Source of the DNA: Rhodanobacteraceae bacterium
GTDB taxonomy: Bacteria > Pseudomonadota > Gammaproteobacteria > Xanthomonadales > SZUA-5
DNA: 64,000 nt
Assembly: GCA_016717705.1 (NCBI GenBank)
Contig: JADKFD010000006.1
Span: 62,001-126,000, forward strand
Direction: 5' to 3'
Position numbers and translations under genes: made by a program. Under the pieces are notes generated by a model. The model saw nothing but the letters and a program-made list of their open reading frames with translations, was not told where the DNA came from and searched no databases. Below are positions 9,934-18,628 of the stretch, piece after piece. Each line of letters starts with the position of its first letter. The first letter of the stretch is position 1.

Positions 9934-10841
9934 GCAGGCCGAGCAGTGACGAGCGTCCGCGCATCCTGGTCGTCGACGACCAGCCGACCAACATCCAGAC
10001 GCTCTATCAGGTCCTCAAGGGCGACTACGACGTCGCCATGGCGACCAATGGCAGCCAGGCGATCGAGTTGTGCCAGCGGCGGCCGCCGGATCTGGTGCTG
10101 CTCGACGTGGTCATGCCGGGCATCGATGGTTTCGAGGTCTGCCGACGCCTGAAGACCGATCCAGCCACACGCGATGTGCCGGTGATCTTCGTCACCGCGC
10201 GCGACAGCACCGAGGACGAGACCTTGGGGCTGGAGGTCGGCGCCGTCGATTTCATTGCCAAACCGGTCAATCCGCCGGTGGTCCGCGCCCGCGTGCGCAC
10301 CCACGTTGCACTCAAGCGGCAGGCCGATCTGCTGCGCTCGATGGCTTTCAACGACGGCCTGACCGGCGTCGCCAACCGGCGCTGGTTCGACGAGCGCCTG
10401 CAGGTCGAGTGGCTGCGCTGCCGGCGCAACAAGCTGCCGCTGTCGCTGATCCTGCTCGATCTGGATCACTTCAAGGCCTACAACGATCGCTACGGGCACC
10501 AGGCCGGCGATGACTGCCTGCGCGCGGTAGCCGCGGCGATGAAGGCGCGCCTGGGCCGGCCGGCTGACCTGCTGGCGCGCTATGGCGGCGAAGAATTCGT
10601 CTGCCTGCTGCCGGAAACACCGATCGAAGGCGCCCGCGCCAAGGCCGATGACCTCGGTCGTGCGGTGCTGGAACTGGCCATGCCGCATGCCGATTCGGCA
10701 ACCGGCGGTGTGGTCACCATCAGCCGCGGCGTCGCCACTGCCTCGCCTGCCGTCGACGGCGCCCAGAACGAGTTGCTGCAGCACGCCGACGAAAAGTTGT
10801 ATGTGGCCAAGCGTGCCGGCCGCAATCGCACCGAAAGCTGA
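9930..10841 (+). CDS. Response regulator with diguanylate cyclase output (REC-GGDEF)
   Basis: A 303-residue cytoplasmic regulator of the PleD/WspR type. The receiver domain (residues 8-120) has the acidic pocket VVDDQ, phospho-Asp in VLLDVVMPGIDG and Lys in FIAKPVNPP. The GGDEF domain follows, with DLDHFKAYND and an intact active site ARYGGEEF. The inhibitory I-site is present as RPAD, five residues before the GG, so product inhibition by cyclic di-GMP is expected; it is the only one of the four cyclases here with this site. Translation is coupled to the hybrid kinase upstream through an ATGA overlap, so phosphotransfer from its HPt domain is the likely trigger. Confidence 0.92.
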   Translation: MSRPSSDERPRILVVDDQPTNIQTLYQVLKGDYDVAMATNGSQAIELCQRRPPDLVLLDVVMPGIDGFEVCRRLKTDPATRDVPVIFVTARDSTEDETLGLEVGAVDFIAKPVNPPVVRARVRTHVALKRQADLLRSMAFNDGLTGVANRRWFDERLQVEWLRCRRNKLPLSLILLDLDHFKAYNDRYGHQAGDDCLRAVAAAMKARLGRPADLLARYGGEEFVCLLPETPIEGARAKADDLGRAVLELAMPHADSATGGVVTISRGVATASPAVDGAQNELLQHADEKLYVAKRAGRNRTES

Positions 10842-10865
10842 ACATTGGCGGGAGCCCGCGACCAC

Positions 10866-11081
10866 ATGTCCACCGCAAAGATCTCGATCCGGCTCAACGG
10901 CAGCGAGCGTGAGTTGGCCGGCGCCGCCACCATTTCCGAGCTGCTGCAGCAAGCCGGCTACGGCGAACGCCGGGTCGCCGTCGAGTGCAACGGGCAGATC
11001 GTCCCGCGCAGCCAGCACGCGACGACCGTAGTGGCGAACGGCGACCAGATCGAAATCGTGCAGGCGATCGGCGGCGGGTAG
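10866..11081 (+). CDS. thiS: Sulfur carrier protein ThiS
   Basis: A 71-residue ubiquitin-fold protein that, once adenylated and thiocarboxylated at its C-terminal glycine, gives sulfur for the thiazole ring of thiamine. It starts MSTAKISIRLNGSERELAG, has the LNG turn and the DQIEIVQAIGGG ending typical of ThiS. I chose the ATG at 10866 because it begins the first beta strand; an ATG-less extension upstream adds nothing conserved. It sits 24 bases after the REC-GGDEF gene, probably cotranscribed by chance. In relatives I would expect thiG directly downstream; it is absent here, where an intergenic repeat and a BlaI operator region follow. Confidence 0.9.
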   Translation: MSTAKISIRLNGSERELAGAATISELLQQAGYGERRVAVECNGQIVPRSQHATTVVANGDQIEIVQAIGGG

Positions 11082-11152
11082 GTCGGTTGTCGGTTGAAGA
11101 GCATCGCAGGCGAGCGCGTTGCTGCACGTCTGCCGAGAACTCACGCCGGAAT

Positions 11153-11176
11153 TGTAGGAGCGCGCTCGCGCGCGAT
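11153..11176. repeat. REP-like element, TGTAGGAGCGCGC type
   Basis: A single copy of the TGTAGGAGCGCGCT(C/T)GCGCGCGAT palindromic element between thiS and the BlaI-type gene. Further copies lie at 16323-16393 (inverted pair), 18502-18522, 41884-41959 (inverted pair) and 61128-61342 (degenerate array). Confidence 0.8.
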
Positions 11177-11203
11177 GCGCTCGACGTTGCTTGCCAACAT
11201 CGA

Positions 11204-11240
11204 TTACTCGTGTAATCATCGCCATCAATTACACACGTAA
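11204..11240. promoter_or_regulatory. Two BlaI/MecI-type operators
   Basis: Two dyads with the pattern TTAC-N4-GTAA lie at 11204-11215 (TTACTCGTGTAA) and 11229-11240 (TTACACACGTAA), 25 bases centre to centre, ending 12 bases before the ATG of the BlaI-family repressor. BlaI/MecI repressors bind TACA/TGTA half-sites, so these are probably autoregulatory operators for the repressor-protease pair. The spacing puts both on nearly the same helical face region as two turns and a half. Confidence 0.75.
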
Positions 11241-11252
11241 GCGATAACCGGG

Positions 11253-11639
11253 ATGAATCCAGACATCGCCATCAGCGAAGCCGAATCGGTGGTCATGGAC
11301 ATTCTCTGGCGCGCCCACCCGGCCAGCGCGGACGAGGTCATCGCCGCACTTGCCGGGCAGCAGGACTGGCAGGAGGCGACCATCAAGACCCTGCTCAACC
11401 GCCTGCTCAACAAGGGCGCGATCAAGGCCGACAAGGATGGCCGACGCTACCTGTATTCGCCGCTGCTGCAGCGCGAGCAATGGCTGTCGCAGGAGAGCGA
11501 CAGTCTGCTGGAGCGCTTGTTCGGTGGCCGCGTGGCGCCGCTGGTGGCGCACTTCAGCAAGCAACGCAAGCTCAGCCGCAGCGACATCGCCGAACTCAAG
11601 CGTCTGATCGAAGGACTGGGGAACGACGATGCCAACTGA
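11253..11639 (+). CDS. BlaI/MecI/CopY-family repressor
   Basis: A 128-residue winged-helix repressor. The N-terminal half carries the typical ISEAESVVMDILW start, the recognition-helix region with EATIKTLLNRLLNKGAIKAD, and the wing GRRYLYSPLL; the C-terminal helices (SLLERLFGGRVAPLVAHF) provide dimerisation and the protease-sensitive site in family members. It follows two operator-like dyads, implying autorepression, and its stop lies 11 bases inside the following M56 peptidase gene, the classical repressor/antirepressor pair. The inducing signal need not be a beta-lactam, since no beta-lactamase is nearby and the partner has no penicillin-binding domain. Confidence 0.92.
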   Translation: MNPDIAISEAESVVMDILWRAHPASADEVIAALAGQQDWQEATIKTLLNRLLNKGAIKADKDGRRYLYSPLLQREQWLSQESDSLLERLFGGRVAPLVAHFSKQRKLSRSDIAELKRLIEGLGNDDAN

Positions 11640-13158
11640 GCTGTATGCCGGGTTGATCGAGGCCACGCTGGCGACGACGGCGGCGCTGCTGCTGGTGCTG
11701 GCAATGCGCCGCCCGCTGCGTTCTTTCCTGGGCGCGCGGATCGCCTATGGCCTGTGGGGACTGGTGCCCGCGGCGCTGCTGGCGACGCTGCTGCCGGCGG
11801 CGAGCGTGCCGGTGCGCTGGCAGACGGTGGCAACCATCCTCGGCGCCAGTGCGACGCCCGGCCCGATCGTGGCACCCACGGCGCCGGTCATCGACGACGC
11901 CGGCTGGTGCCTGCTGTGGCTCTGCGGCGCGCTGGCGGTGGCGCTCTGGATCGGCTGGCGCCAACGCGCCCTGCTGCAACGCCTGCAGCCGCTGATTCCG
12001 CGCGGCGACCGCAGCTTCTTGAGCGCGGCGGCAGACGGTCCGATGCTGGTCGGCAGCTGGCGCCCGATCGTGGTGCTGCCAGTTCGCTTCGAGCGCGATT
12101 TCCCGCCCGAACAACAGGCGCTGATGCTGGCACACGAGAGCGCCCACCGCGCCCGTGGCGACGCCCAGGCGAATGCGCTGGCCGCGCTCGCGGCATGCGT
12201 GTTCTGGTTCAATCCGCTGATCTGGTTCGCCTTGCGCTGCTTTCAGTTCGACCAGGAACTGGCCTGCGATGCCAGTGTCATCGAAGCCCGCCCACAGGCG
12301 CGGCGCGCCTATGCGCAAGCGATGTTGCAGACCCAACTGGCCGGACAGGGAGTGATCGTCCCGCTCGGCTGCCAGTGGCCAGCCGGCCATCCGCTCAAGG
12401 AGAGAATCACCATGTTGACGCAAGCCCTGCCGACACCGAAGCGACGTCGCCTCGGACACCTGATGCTGTTGCTGCTGACGCTGACGCTGTCATTTGCGGT
12501 GTGGGCCTCCCAACCGGCCAACAGCGCGAGCAGCAACTCTGCGGCGCGCCTGTTCGATGTGCGCGTGCTGCTGTCGACGCCCGGCGCCGAGCCGTTGATG
12601 CCGCGCCTGATCGTGCGCGAAGGCGAACGCGCCGGATTCAGGAGCGGCGATGGCGCCAAGGAGATCGCCGTCGACTTCCAGGTTGATGCCAGCACCGATG
12701 GGATGATCTACGTCGCCACCGAACTCAAGTCCGGCGGCGTCGTGGTCGGCAAGCCCGGAATCGGCGTACGACCTGGCGAACCCGGATCGATCACCATCAG
12801 CGATGACGCCGGCGCCAAGATCGAACTCACGCTGTGGGTCAGCGAGCACAGCAGCACGCAGCCGGATGTCGCCGCCGGGATCGGCGCCAGTCAGCGCTTG
12901 CCCGACATCATGCCGCCACCGCGCTATCCGGCCGATGCCCTCAAAGGCGGCATCGAGGGCGAAGTCGTACTTGACCTGCAAGTCGACGCCAACGGCATCG
13001 TCCGCGATGTCCGCGTGGTGCAGTCGCAGCCGGCCGCAGTTTTCGACGAGGCCGCCATTGCCGCCGCACGCGGCTGGTGGCTGAATCCGGCGGCGCAGGA
13101 ACCCGGCGCGCTGCCCGGCTGGGTGCGTGCACCGATCACCTTCAGCACGCACGAGTGA
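11629..13158 (+). CDS. M56-family BlaR1-like antirepressor protease with TonB C-terminal domain
   Basis: A 509-residue inner-membrane zinc protease predicted to cleave or inactivate the adjacent BlaI-type repressor. N-terminal helices (TLATTAALLLVLAMR; LWGLVPAALLATLLPAA) lead to the cytoplasmic gluzincin segment with HESAH (His169, Glu170, His173) and the downstream EldACD-type signature ELACDASVIE. A further helix (LGHLMLLLLTLTLSFAVWA) leads to a periplasmic part. Instead of the penicillin-binding sensor of BlaR1, the C terminus is a TonB-like domain (MPPPRYPADALKGGIEGEVV...GIVRDVRVVQSQP). The gene overlaps the repressor by 11 bases. Its signal is unknown; the TonB-like domain suggests contact with envelope partners, which is inference. 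Confidence 0.88.
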   Translation: MPTELYAGLIEATLATTAALLLVLAMRRPLRSFLGARIAYGLWGLVPAALLATLLPAASVPVRWQTVATILGASATPGPIVAPTAPVIDDAGWCLLWLCGALAVALWIGWRQRALLQRLQPLIPRGDRSFLSAAADGPMLVGSWRPIVVLPVRFERDFPPEQQALMLAHESAHRARGDAQANALAALAACVFWFNPLIWFALRCFQFDQELACDASVIEARPQARRAYAQAMLQTQLAGQGVIVPLGCQWPAGHPLKERITMLTQALPTPKRRRLGHLMLLLLTLTLSFAVWASQPANSASSNSAARLFDVRVLLSTPGAEPLMPRLIVREGERAGFRSGDGAKEIAVDFQVDASTDGMIYVATELKSGGVVVGKPGIGVRPGEPGSITISDDAGAKIELTLWVSEHSSTQPDVAAGIGASQRLPDIMPPPRYPADALKGGIEGEVVLDLQVDANGIVRDVRVVQSQPAAVFDEAAIAAARGWWLNPAAQEPGALPGWVRAPITFSTHE

Positions 13159-13218
13159 GTTGGCCGGCGGGCTTGCCCAACGCCCTCACCCGACATTTCG
13201 TACGTCTTTGATTTTAAT

Positions 13219-13271
13219 GTGGGTGCGGATTTATTCCGCGAGCGCTTTCGCGGAACGAATCCGCTCCCACA
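13219..13271. repeat. Inverted REP-like pair (GTGGGNGCGGATTTATTCCG)
   Basis: Two head-to-head copies of the GTGGGAGCGGG family in a variant form (TGTGGGTGCGGATTTATTCC, then its near-complement ending CGAATCCGCTCCCACA), able to form a long stem. It lies in the 200-base gap after the M56 gene and may terminate its transcription. Confidence 0.75.
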
Positions 13272-13367
13272 GCATCGATGCGCGAACAAGCACACCGGCA
13301 ATGGCAACCGCAGCGTCAAAGAAACCCGCCGCCCGCGATCTCCGATCGGCAACGATATGATCGCGGC

Positions 13368-16309
13368 ATGGGCAAACATTCGCGCAGCTTGGGCAAGTTA
13401 CTGGCAGCGGTGCTCGGCCAGGTATTCCTTGCCGTCGCCGCGGCAGCCGCCGGCGACCTGAAGCTCGCCGATGGCCCGGCCGCCGACGCCCCGTCTCCGG
13501 CCGAGCTTATCGGCTTGCGCCAGCTTGGCGCTGCCGACGGACTGCCGCAGCAGACCGTGTTCGCGCTGGCGCAGGATGGCAGTGGTCAGGTCTACGCCGG
13601 CACCCAGGACGGTCTGGCGCGCTGGGATGGCAGGCGCTTTCGAGCATTCCGCTGCCCGCCGGCGCCCGCGATTGGGTCAGTCACGTGTGGGCCGGCGCCG
13701 ATGGGCTGTGGATCGGCACCGACTCCAGCGGACTGCTGCTGCAATCGGGCGACGAACTGAAGGAACTGCGCGACGCCGCTGGCAAGTCGTTAGCGTCGAT
13801 CGAGGCCATCACTGACGCCGGCAGAGGCGGCGTCTGGGTCGGCACGCCAGCCGGCCTGTTCCATTGCACGACCACGGTCTGCAACGCGGTTGCCGGCAGC
13901 GCAGATCTCGAAGTGGCCGAATTGCTGGAAGATGCCGCCGGACAGCTGTGGGTCGGCACCAACGCCGATGGGCTCTACCGATTCAGCGCGCGAGCTCAAG
14001 GCCGACTCGAGCGCGACGACTTTCATCTCGGCAAGGCCGACGGCCTGCCCAATGACGCCATCCGCGCCCTGCTCATGGATCAGCGCAGTCGCCTGTGGAT
14101 CGGCACCGGGCGCGGTCTGGCGCGGCTGGAAGGCGACACCTTGATGCGCTGGCGGGACAACCACGGCAGTCCGATCGGCGGCGTCTATCGGCTGCAGAGC
14201 CTGCCCGATGGCAGCCTGCTGGCTGCATTGTGGGGAAGCGGACTTGGGCATTTCCGCCAGGATGACGGTTATCGCGTCTACGGGCTCGAGGACGGCCTCA
14301 CCGACATCTACCTGCAGACGCTGCTGGTGAGCCGCGACGCCAGCGACCCGATTGTCTGGCTGGGTACCGGATCGAGCGGGATCCTGCGCCTGGAGGAGGG
14401 TCTCTGGCGCAGCTTCGACGAGCGCCACGGACTGCCGCAAAGAGTGGTGGTCGGCGTCGGCCGTTTGGCGCTGGACGACGGGCCGGAGGAGCTCTGGGCG
14501 GGCACATTGGGCGGTGCGGTGCGCTGGCACGAAGGGCACTGGATCGAGCTGTTGCCGCCGCCCTACGCCGACTATGTGGTCTACGACGCGCTGCGCGATC
14601 CGCTGGGACGCGTCTGGTTTGGAACCCATCGCGGCATTCTGCGTCTGGCTGACGGCCAGTGGCGCGAATTCACCGCGGAAGCGGACGATCTGCCCGGCAC
14701 CTCGGCAGAACACTTGCTGTGGTTTGCGGATCGCCTGTGGGTGGGCACCAGCCATGGCCTGGCCACCATCGTCGACGACCGCGTCACGCGCCGGCTGGCC
14801 GGGCTCCCGGACTTCGCCGATATCGCGATCAGTGCGGTCACGCGCATCGAGGTACCCGGTCGCGGTGCGCAGGTGGTGCTCGGCAGCAACCGCGGGGCAA
14901 TGCTCACCGATGGCGACACGGTGCAGCCCTGGCCGCAGACCTGCCGGCGCCACGGCCTGATCTACGACATCGAGTCGCTCAGCAATGGCGAGGTCTGGCT
15001 GGCCACCCGCGCCGGCGCCGTGCGCATGCGCTGGGTCGATGGCCAGGCCGAGTGCAGCCCGGTCAGCGAGCCGGGCGGGCCATCACGAACGGTGTACGAG
15101 ATCGTCGAGGACCGGCGCGGACGGGTGTACCTGTTCGGTTACGACGGCGTGCGCCGGATCGACGCCAGGCATGCACAGGCCGCCGGCGCGACGGCGACCT
15201 ACCGCGTATTCGGTCTCGAGGATGGACTGCCTGCGCTGGAGTTCAACCGCGATGCCCTGATCGACGCGAACGACCGCATCTGGGCGGCCAATGCCGGCGG
15301 CCTGGCGATGTACCAGACCAACGACGAAAGCCCCGTGCCCGCCAGTCCGCAGTTGTTGCTCGGCGCCCAGCACGACGGCAGCAGCCTGTCTCCGGGCGCC
15401 AGGCTGGCATCGGATCATGGCGAGATCGCCTTCACGCCGCGCCTGTTGTCGTTCCGCCACGAGCACCGGATCCGCTATCGCCACCAGTTGATCGGACTCG
15501 ACCCGCAGCCCAGCGACTGGCAGGCCGATGGCGATCGCCGCTACCCGCGCGTCCCACCCGGCGACTATCGCTTCCAGGTGGAAGCCATGGATTCGGCCGG
15601 CCACGTGCATGGTCCGGCACAGCTCGACTTCACCATCGTCGCACCCTGGTGGCAGCACCCGCTGGCGCTGATTGCCGCCGCGCTGGCGCTGCTGGCCGCG
15701 GGGCTGCTCGCCGGGCGCTTTCGCGCACGCGCGCTCGCCGCGCGCGCCAAGCAGCTCGAATCGCTGGTCGCCGAACGTACCCGTGAGCTGGAACGCGCGT
15801 CGAACAGCGATCCATTGACCGGCGCCTGGAATCGCCGCTACTTCTATGCGCGCATCGGGCAGTGGCTGCACCAGAACGAAAGCAGCGGCGGCCTGCTGCT
15901 GCTCCTGGTCGACATCGACCATTTCAAGCAGATCAATGACCAGCATGGCCATGCTGCGGGAGATGCGGTGCTCGTGGATGTTGCGCGGCGACTGCGAGAC
16001 GTCGAGGGCGAGCGTGCGGACCTGATCCGCTGGGGTGGCGAGGAATTCCTGCTGGTGCTGCGCGCCGCGGTCCCGGCGACAGCGTCCGCGCGGGTGGCTG
16101 CGGTGCTGCAGGCGGTCGCCGCCACTCCGGTTGCGATCGATGGCAAAGCACTGGAAGTGCGCTGCTCGATCGGCTACACGCGCTGCCGTCCACCCGCCGA
16201 AGGCTTCGACCCGCACATCGACCTGGTGATCAGCCGCGCCGACAACGCGCTGTACCAGGCCAAGCACCAGGGGCGCAATCGGGCCGTGGATGCGGATGCG
16301 GGCGGCTAG
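13368..16309 (+). CDS. Beta-propeller sensor diguanylate cyclase (Reg_prop, Y_Y_Y, GGDEF), frameshifted near 13643
   Basis: A membrane receptor cyclase of about 980 residues. From the ATG at 13368 there is a signal peptide (SLGKLLAAVLGQVFLAVAAAAA), then many two-component-regulator propeller repeats (for example DGLPQQTVFALAQDGSGQVY, LWIGTDSSGLL, GVWVGTPAGLF, RLWIGTGRGL) forming a periplasmic double propeller, a Y_Y_Y domain (RYRHQLIGLDPQPSDW...PPGDYRFQVEAMDSAG), one helix (PLALIAAALALLAAGLLAG), a short coiled coil and a GGDEF domain with RWGGEEFLLV. No RxxD I-site is seen. One missing base near 13641-13646 shifts the frame: the first 92 residues are in one frame, and the rest resumes as SIPLPAGARDWVSHVWAGAD in another. 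A GTG at 13685 could be mistaken for a start. Confidence 0.86.
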
Positions 16310-16322
16310 GTGTCCCCCTTTT

Positions 16323-16393
16323 CGCGCGCAAGCGCGCTCCTACACCCTGCCGCAAATCCACGCAGGATTTGTAGGAGCGCGCTTGCGCGCGAT
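16323..16393. repeat. Inverted REP-like pair (GTAGGAGCGCGC type)
   Basis: Two inverted copies, 16323-16345 and 16370-16393, of the TGTAGGAGCGCGCTTGCGCG element flank about 25 bases. They lie between the sensor cyclase and sppA and could fold into a cruciform or terminator-like hairpin. Confidence 0.85.
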
Positions 16394-16519
16394 CGGGTTC
16401 CGCGCAATCCCTCACCTCCCCTGCACGTGACCTACGGGCCATCGGTTTGCTGCCGCAAGTCCGTATGATCCCCGGCCTGCGCCGCACGGCTGCGCTCTGC
16501 CATTCCCGAGGAGATTTAC

Positions 16520-18379
16520 ATGGTTGAAAAGCGTCCTGGCTTCCTGCGCCGGCTGTTCGGCGGCCTGTGGAACGGGCTCGATTTCACCCGCCGTCTGGTG
16601 GTGAATCTGGTCTTCCTGGTGATCCTGGTGCTGCTGGTCTCCGCCATGTTCGGCGGCGGCAACGCGGCACTCAAGGAAAACACCACCCTGGTGCTCGAAC
16701 CCAAGGGCGAGATCGTCGAGCAATATTCCGGCAGTCCGGGCGATGTGGCGCTGTCCAAGGCACTCGGCGAAGAAGTGCCGGAAACGCAGTTGCGCGACAT
16801 CCTGAAGGTACTCGAAGAGGCCGCCAAGGACGACAAGATCACCCAGTTGCTGCTGCGACTCGACAGTTTCGGTGGCGCCGGCGTCAGCACGCTGCGCGAG
16901 GTTGGACGCGCCCTCGACGAATTCCGCAAAAGCGGCAAGAAAGTGATCGTCTATGGCGAGTACATGGATCAAGCCGCCTATTACCTGGCGTCCCGCGGCG
17001 ACGAAATCTATATCCATCCGGATGGCATGGTGCTGCTCGAAGGCCTCGGCCGCTACCGCAACTATTACCGCTCGGCGCTCGACAAGATCGGCGTGCAGAT
17101 GCATGTTTTTCGCGTTGGCACCTACAAGAGCGCGGTCGAACCCTACCTGCTCGACGGCCCGTCGGATGCTGCGCGCGAGGCCGACGGCTATTGGCTGGAG
17201 GATGTGTGGACGGTGTTCCTCGAGGACGTCGCCAAGGCACGCAAGCTGGAAGTACCGGCGCTCCGCGCGATGATCGACGAACTGCCGCAGCGCATCACCG
17301 CCGTCAACGGCGACACCGCCCAGTTGGCGATTTCGGAGAAGCTGGTCGACGGCCTGAAGACCGCCGACGAGTTGCGCGCGATGCTGATCGCTTCCGGCGC
17401 CAAGGATGACGAGGAAGAGACCTTCCGTCAGATCAACCTCGGCAACTACCTGAAGCGCTTCCCGGCGCCGGCCGCAATCGGCGACACCAAGCAGGTGGGC
17501 GTCATCGTCGCCCAGGGCGAGATCGTCGGCGGCAAGCAGCCGCAAGGCATGATCGGCGGCCGCAGCACCAGCGATCTGGTGCGTCAGGCCCGTGAGGACA
17601 AGAACATCAAGGCGGTGGTGCTGCGCGTCGACTCCCCCGGCGGCAGCGGCTTCGATTCGGAGTTGATCCGTCGCGAAATCGAACTGACGCGCGCTGCCGG
17701 CAAGCCGGTGGTGGTGTCGATGGGCGACGTCGCCGCCTCCGGTGGCTACTGGATCTCGATGACTTCCGACGCGATCTACGCCGAGCCGACCACCATCACC
17801 GGCTCGATCGGCATCTTTGGCCTGTTCCCGGATGCCAGCAAGACCATGGACACGCTGGGCCTGCACACCGCCGGCACCACGACCACCTGGCTGGCCGGCG
17901 CCGTCGATCCGCGGCGGCCGCTCGACCCGCGCATCGGTGAGGTGCTGCAGTCAGTGATCAACGCCGGATACCAGGATTTCATCGGCAAGGTCGCCAGCAG
18001 CCGCGGCAAGACACCGGAAGAGATCGATGCCATCGGCCAGGGCCGCGTGTGGAGCGGCAACCAGGCACTGGAACGCGGTCTGGTCGACAAGCTCGGCGGT
18101 CTGAAGGACGCCATTGCCGATGCCGCCGAGCGCGCCAAGCTGGGCGATGACTTCAATCTGGTCTACGTCGAAAAGGAACTGACTGGCTTCGAGAAGTTCA
18201 TGACCAGCTTCAGCACCCGCGCCCGCTCGATGGTGCAGTCGAGCGTCGCCGACGCCTTGCTGCCGAGCTGGATGCAGCCGCAGCTGGCCGCTGAAGTCGC
18301 CCGCGACATGGCGATTCTCAACGGCTGGGAAAAGCGTCCGATGGCGACCTACGCCTACTGCTTCTGTGAGCTGCGCTGA
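16520..18379 (+). CDS. sppA: Signal peptide peptidase SppA (protease IV), 67 kDa type
   Basis: A 619-residue inner-membrane serine protease that digests cleaved signal peptides. It is of the long E. coli type with two tandem S49 domains. An N-terminal anchor (RLVVNLVFLVILVLLVSAMF) precedes them. The catalytic Lys is in GTYKSAVEPY (Lys203; Lys209 in E. coli) in the first domain, and the nucleophile Ser is in GDVAASGGYWIS (Ser407; Ser409 in E. coli) in the second. The ATG at 16520 has a GAGGAG ribosome site 7 bases upstream. It is monocistronic; a three-hairpin array follows the stop and may terminate it. Confidence 0.95.
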   Translation: MVEKRPGFLRRLFGGLWNGLDFTRRLVVNLVFLVILVLLVSAMFGGGNAALKENTTLVLEPKGEIVEQYSGSPGDVALSKALGEEVPETQLRDILKVLEEAAKDDKITQLLLRLDSFGGAGVSTLREVGRALDEFRKSGKKVIVYGEYMDQAAYYLASRGDEIYIHPDGMVLLEGLGRYRNYYRSALDKIGVQMHVFRVGTYKSAVEPYLLDGPSDAAREADGYWLEDVWTVFLEDVAKARKLEVPALRAMIDELPQRITAVNGDTAQLAISEKLVDGLKTADELRAMLIASGAKDDEEETFRQINLGNYLKRFPAPAAIGDTKQVGVIVAQGEIVGGKQPQGMIGGRSTSDLVRQAREDKNIKAVVLRVDSPGGSGFDSELIRREIELTRAAGKPVVVSMGDVAASGGYWISMTSDAIYAEPTTITGSIGIFGLFPDASKTMDTLGLHTAGTTTTWLAGAVDPRRPLDPRIGEVLQSVINAGYQDFIGKVASSRGKTPEEIDAIGQGRVWSGNQALERGLVDKLGGLKDAIADAAERAKLGDDFNLVYVEKELTGFEKFMTSFSTRARSMVQSSVADALLPSWMQPQLAAEVARDMAILNGWEKRPMATYAYCFCELR

Positions 18380-18389
18380 AGCCGGGAGC

Positions 18390-18483
18390 GCCGAGCCCCG
18401 GCTCGGCTGCCCCTGCTCTTCGGGAACGCCGAGCGCCAGCTCGGCTGCTCTTCGCTTCTGCGAACGCCGAGCCCCAGCTCGGC
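18390..18483. repeat. Array of three GCCGAGC-N4-GCTCGGC hairpins
   Basis: Three palindromes, 18390-18407, 18428-18445 and 18466-18483, share perfect 7-base arms GCCGAGC/GCTCGGC with 4-base loops (CCCG, GCCA, CCCA) at a regular 38-base period, with partly conserved spacers (GGGAAC or GCGAAC just before the stem). It begins 11 bases after the sppA stop. A transcriptional or RNA-stability role is possible. Confidence 0.85.
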
Positions 18484-18501
18484 CGTTGTTGGCTTTGGCC
18501 G

Positions 18502-18628
18502 CATCGCGCGCAAGCGCGCTCTCACCGAAGTACCGTAAGTCTCTGAACGTAGGTCACGTTGTCTGCGCAGCTGACTACGTGACGCTCGGCGATGTCACGT
18601 AGGCCGCTACGCGGCCAACGTGACCTAC
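18502..18628. repeat. REP-like copy followed by GTAGGTCACGTTG inverted repeat
   Basis: A REP-like element copy (18502-18522) is followed by an inverted repeat whose 13-base arms GTAGGTCACGTTG (18549-18561) and CAACGTGACCTAC (18616-18628) are exact complements. The right arm contains the TAG stop codon (18625-18627) of the minus-strand sensor kinase. Another CAACGTGACCTAC copy lies at 55703-55715. Confidence 0.8.
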
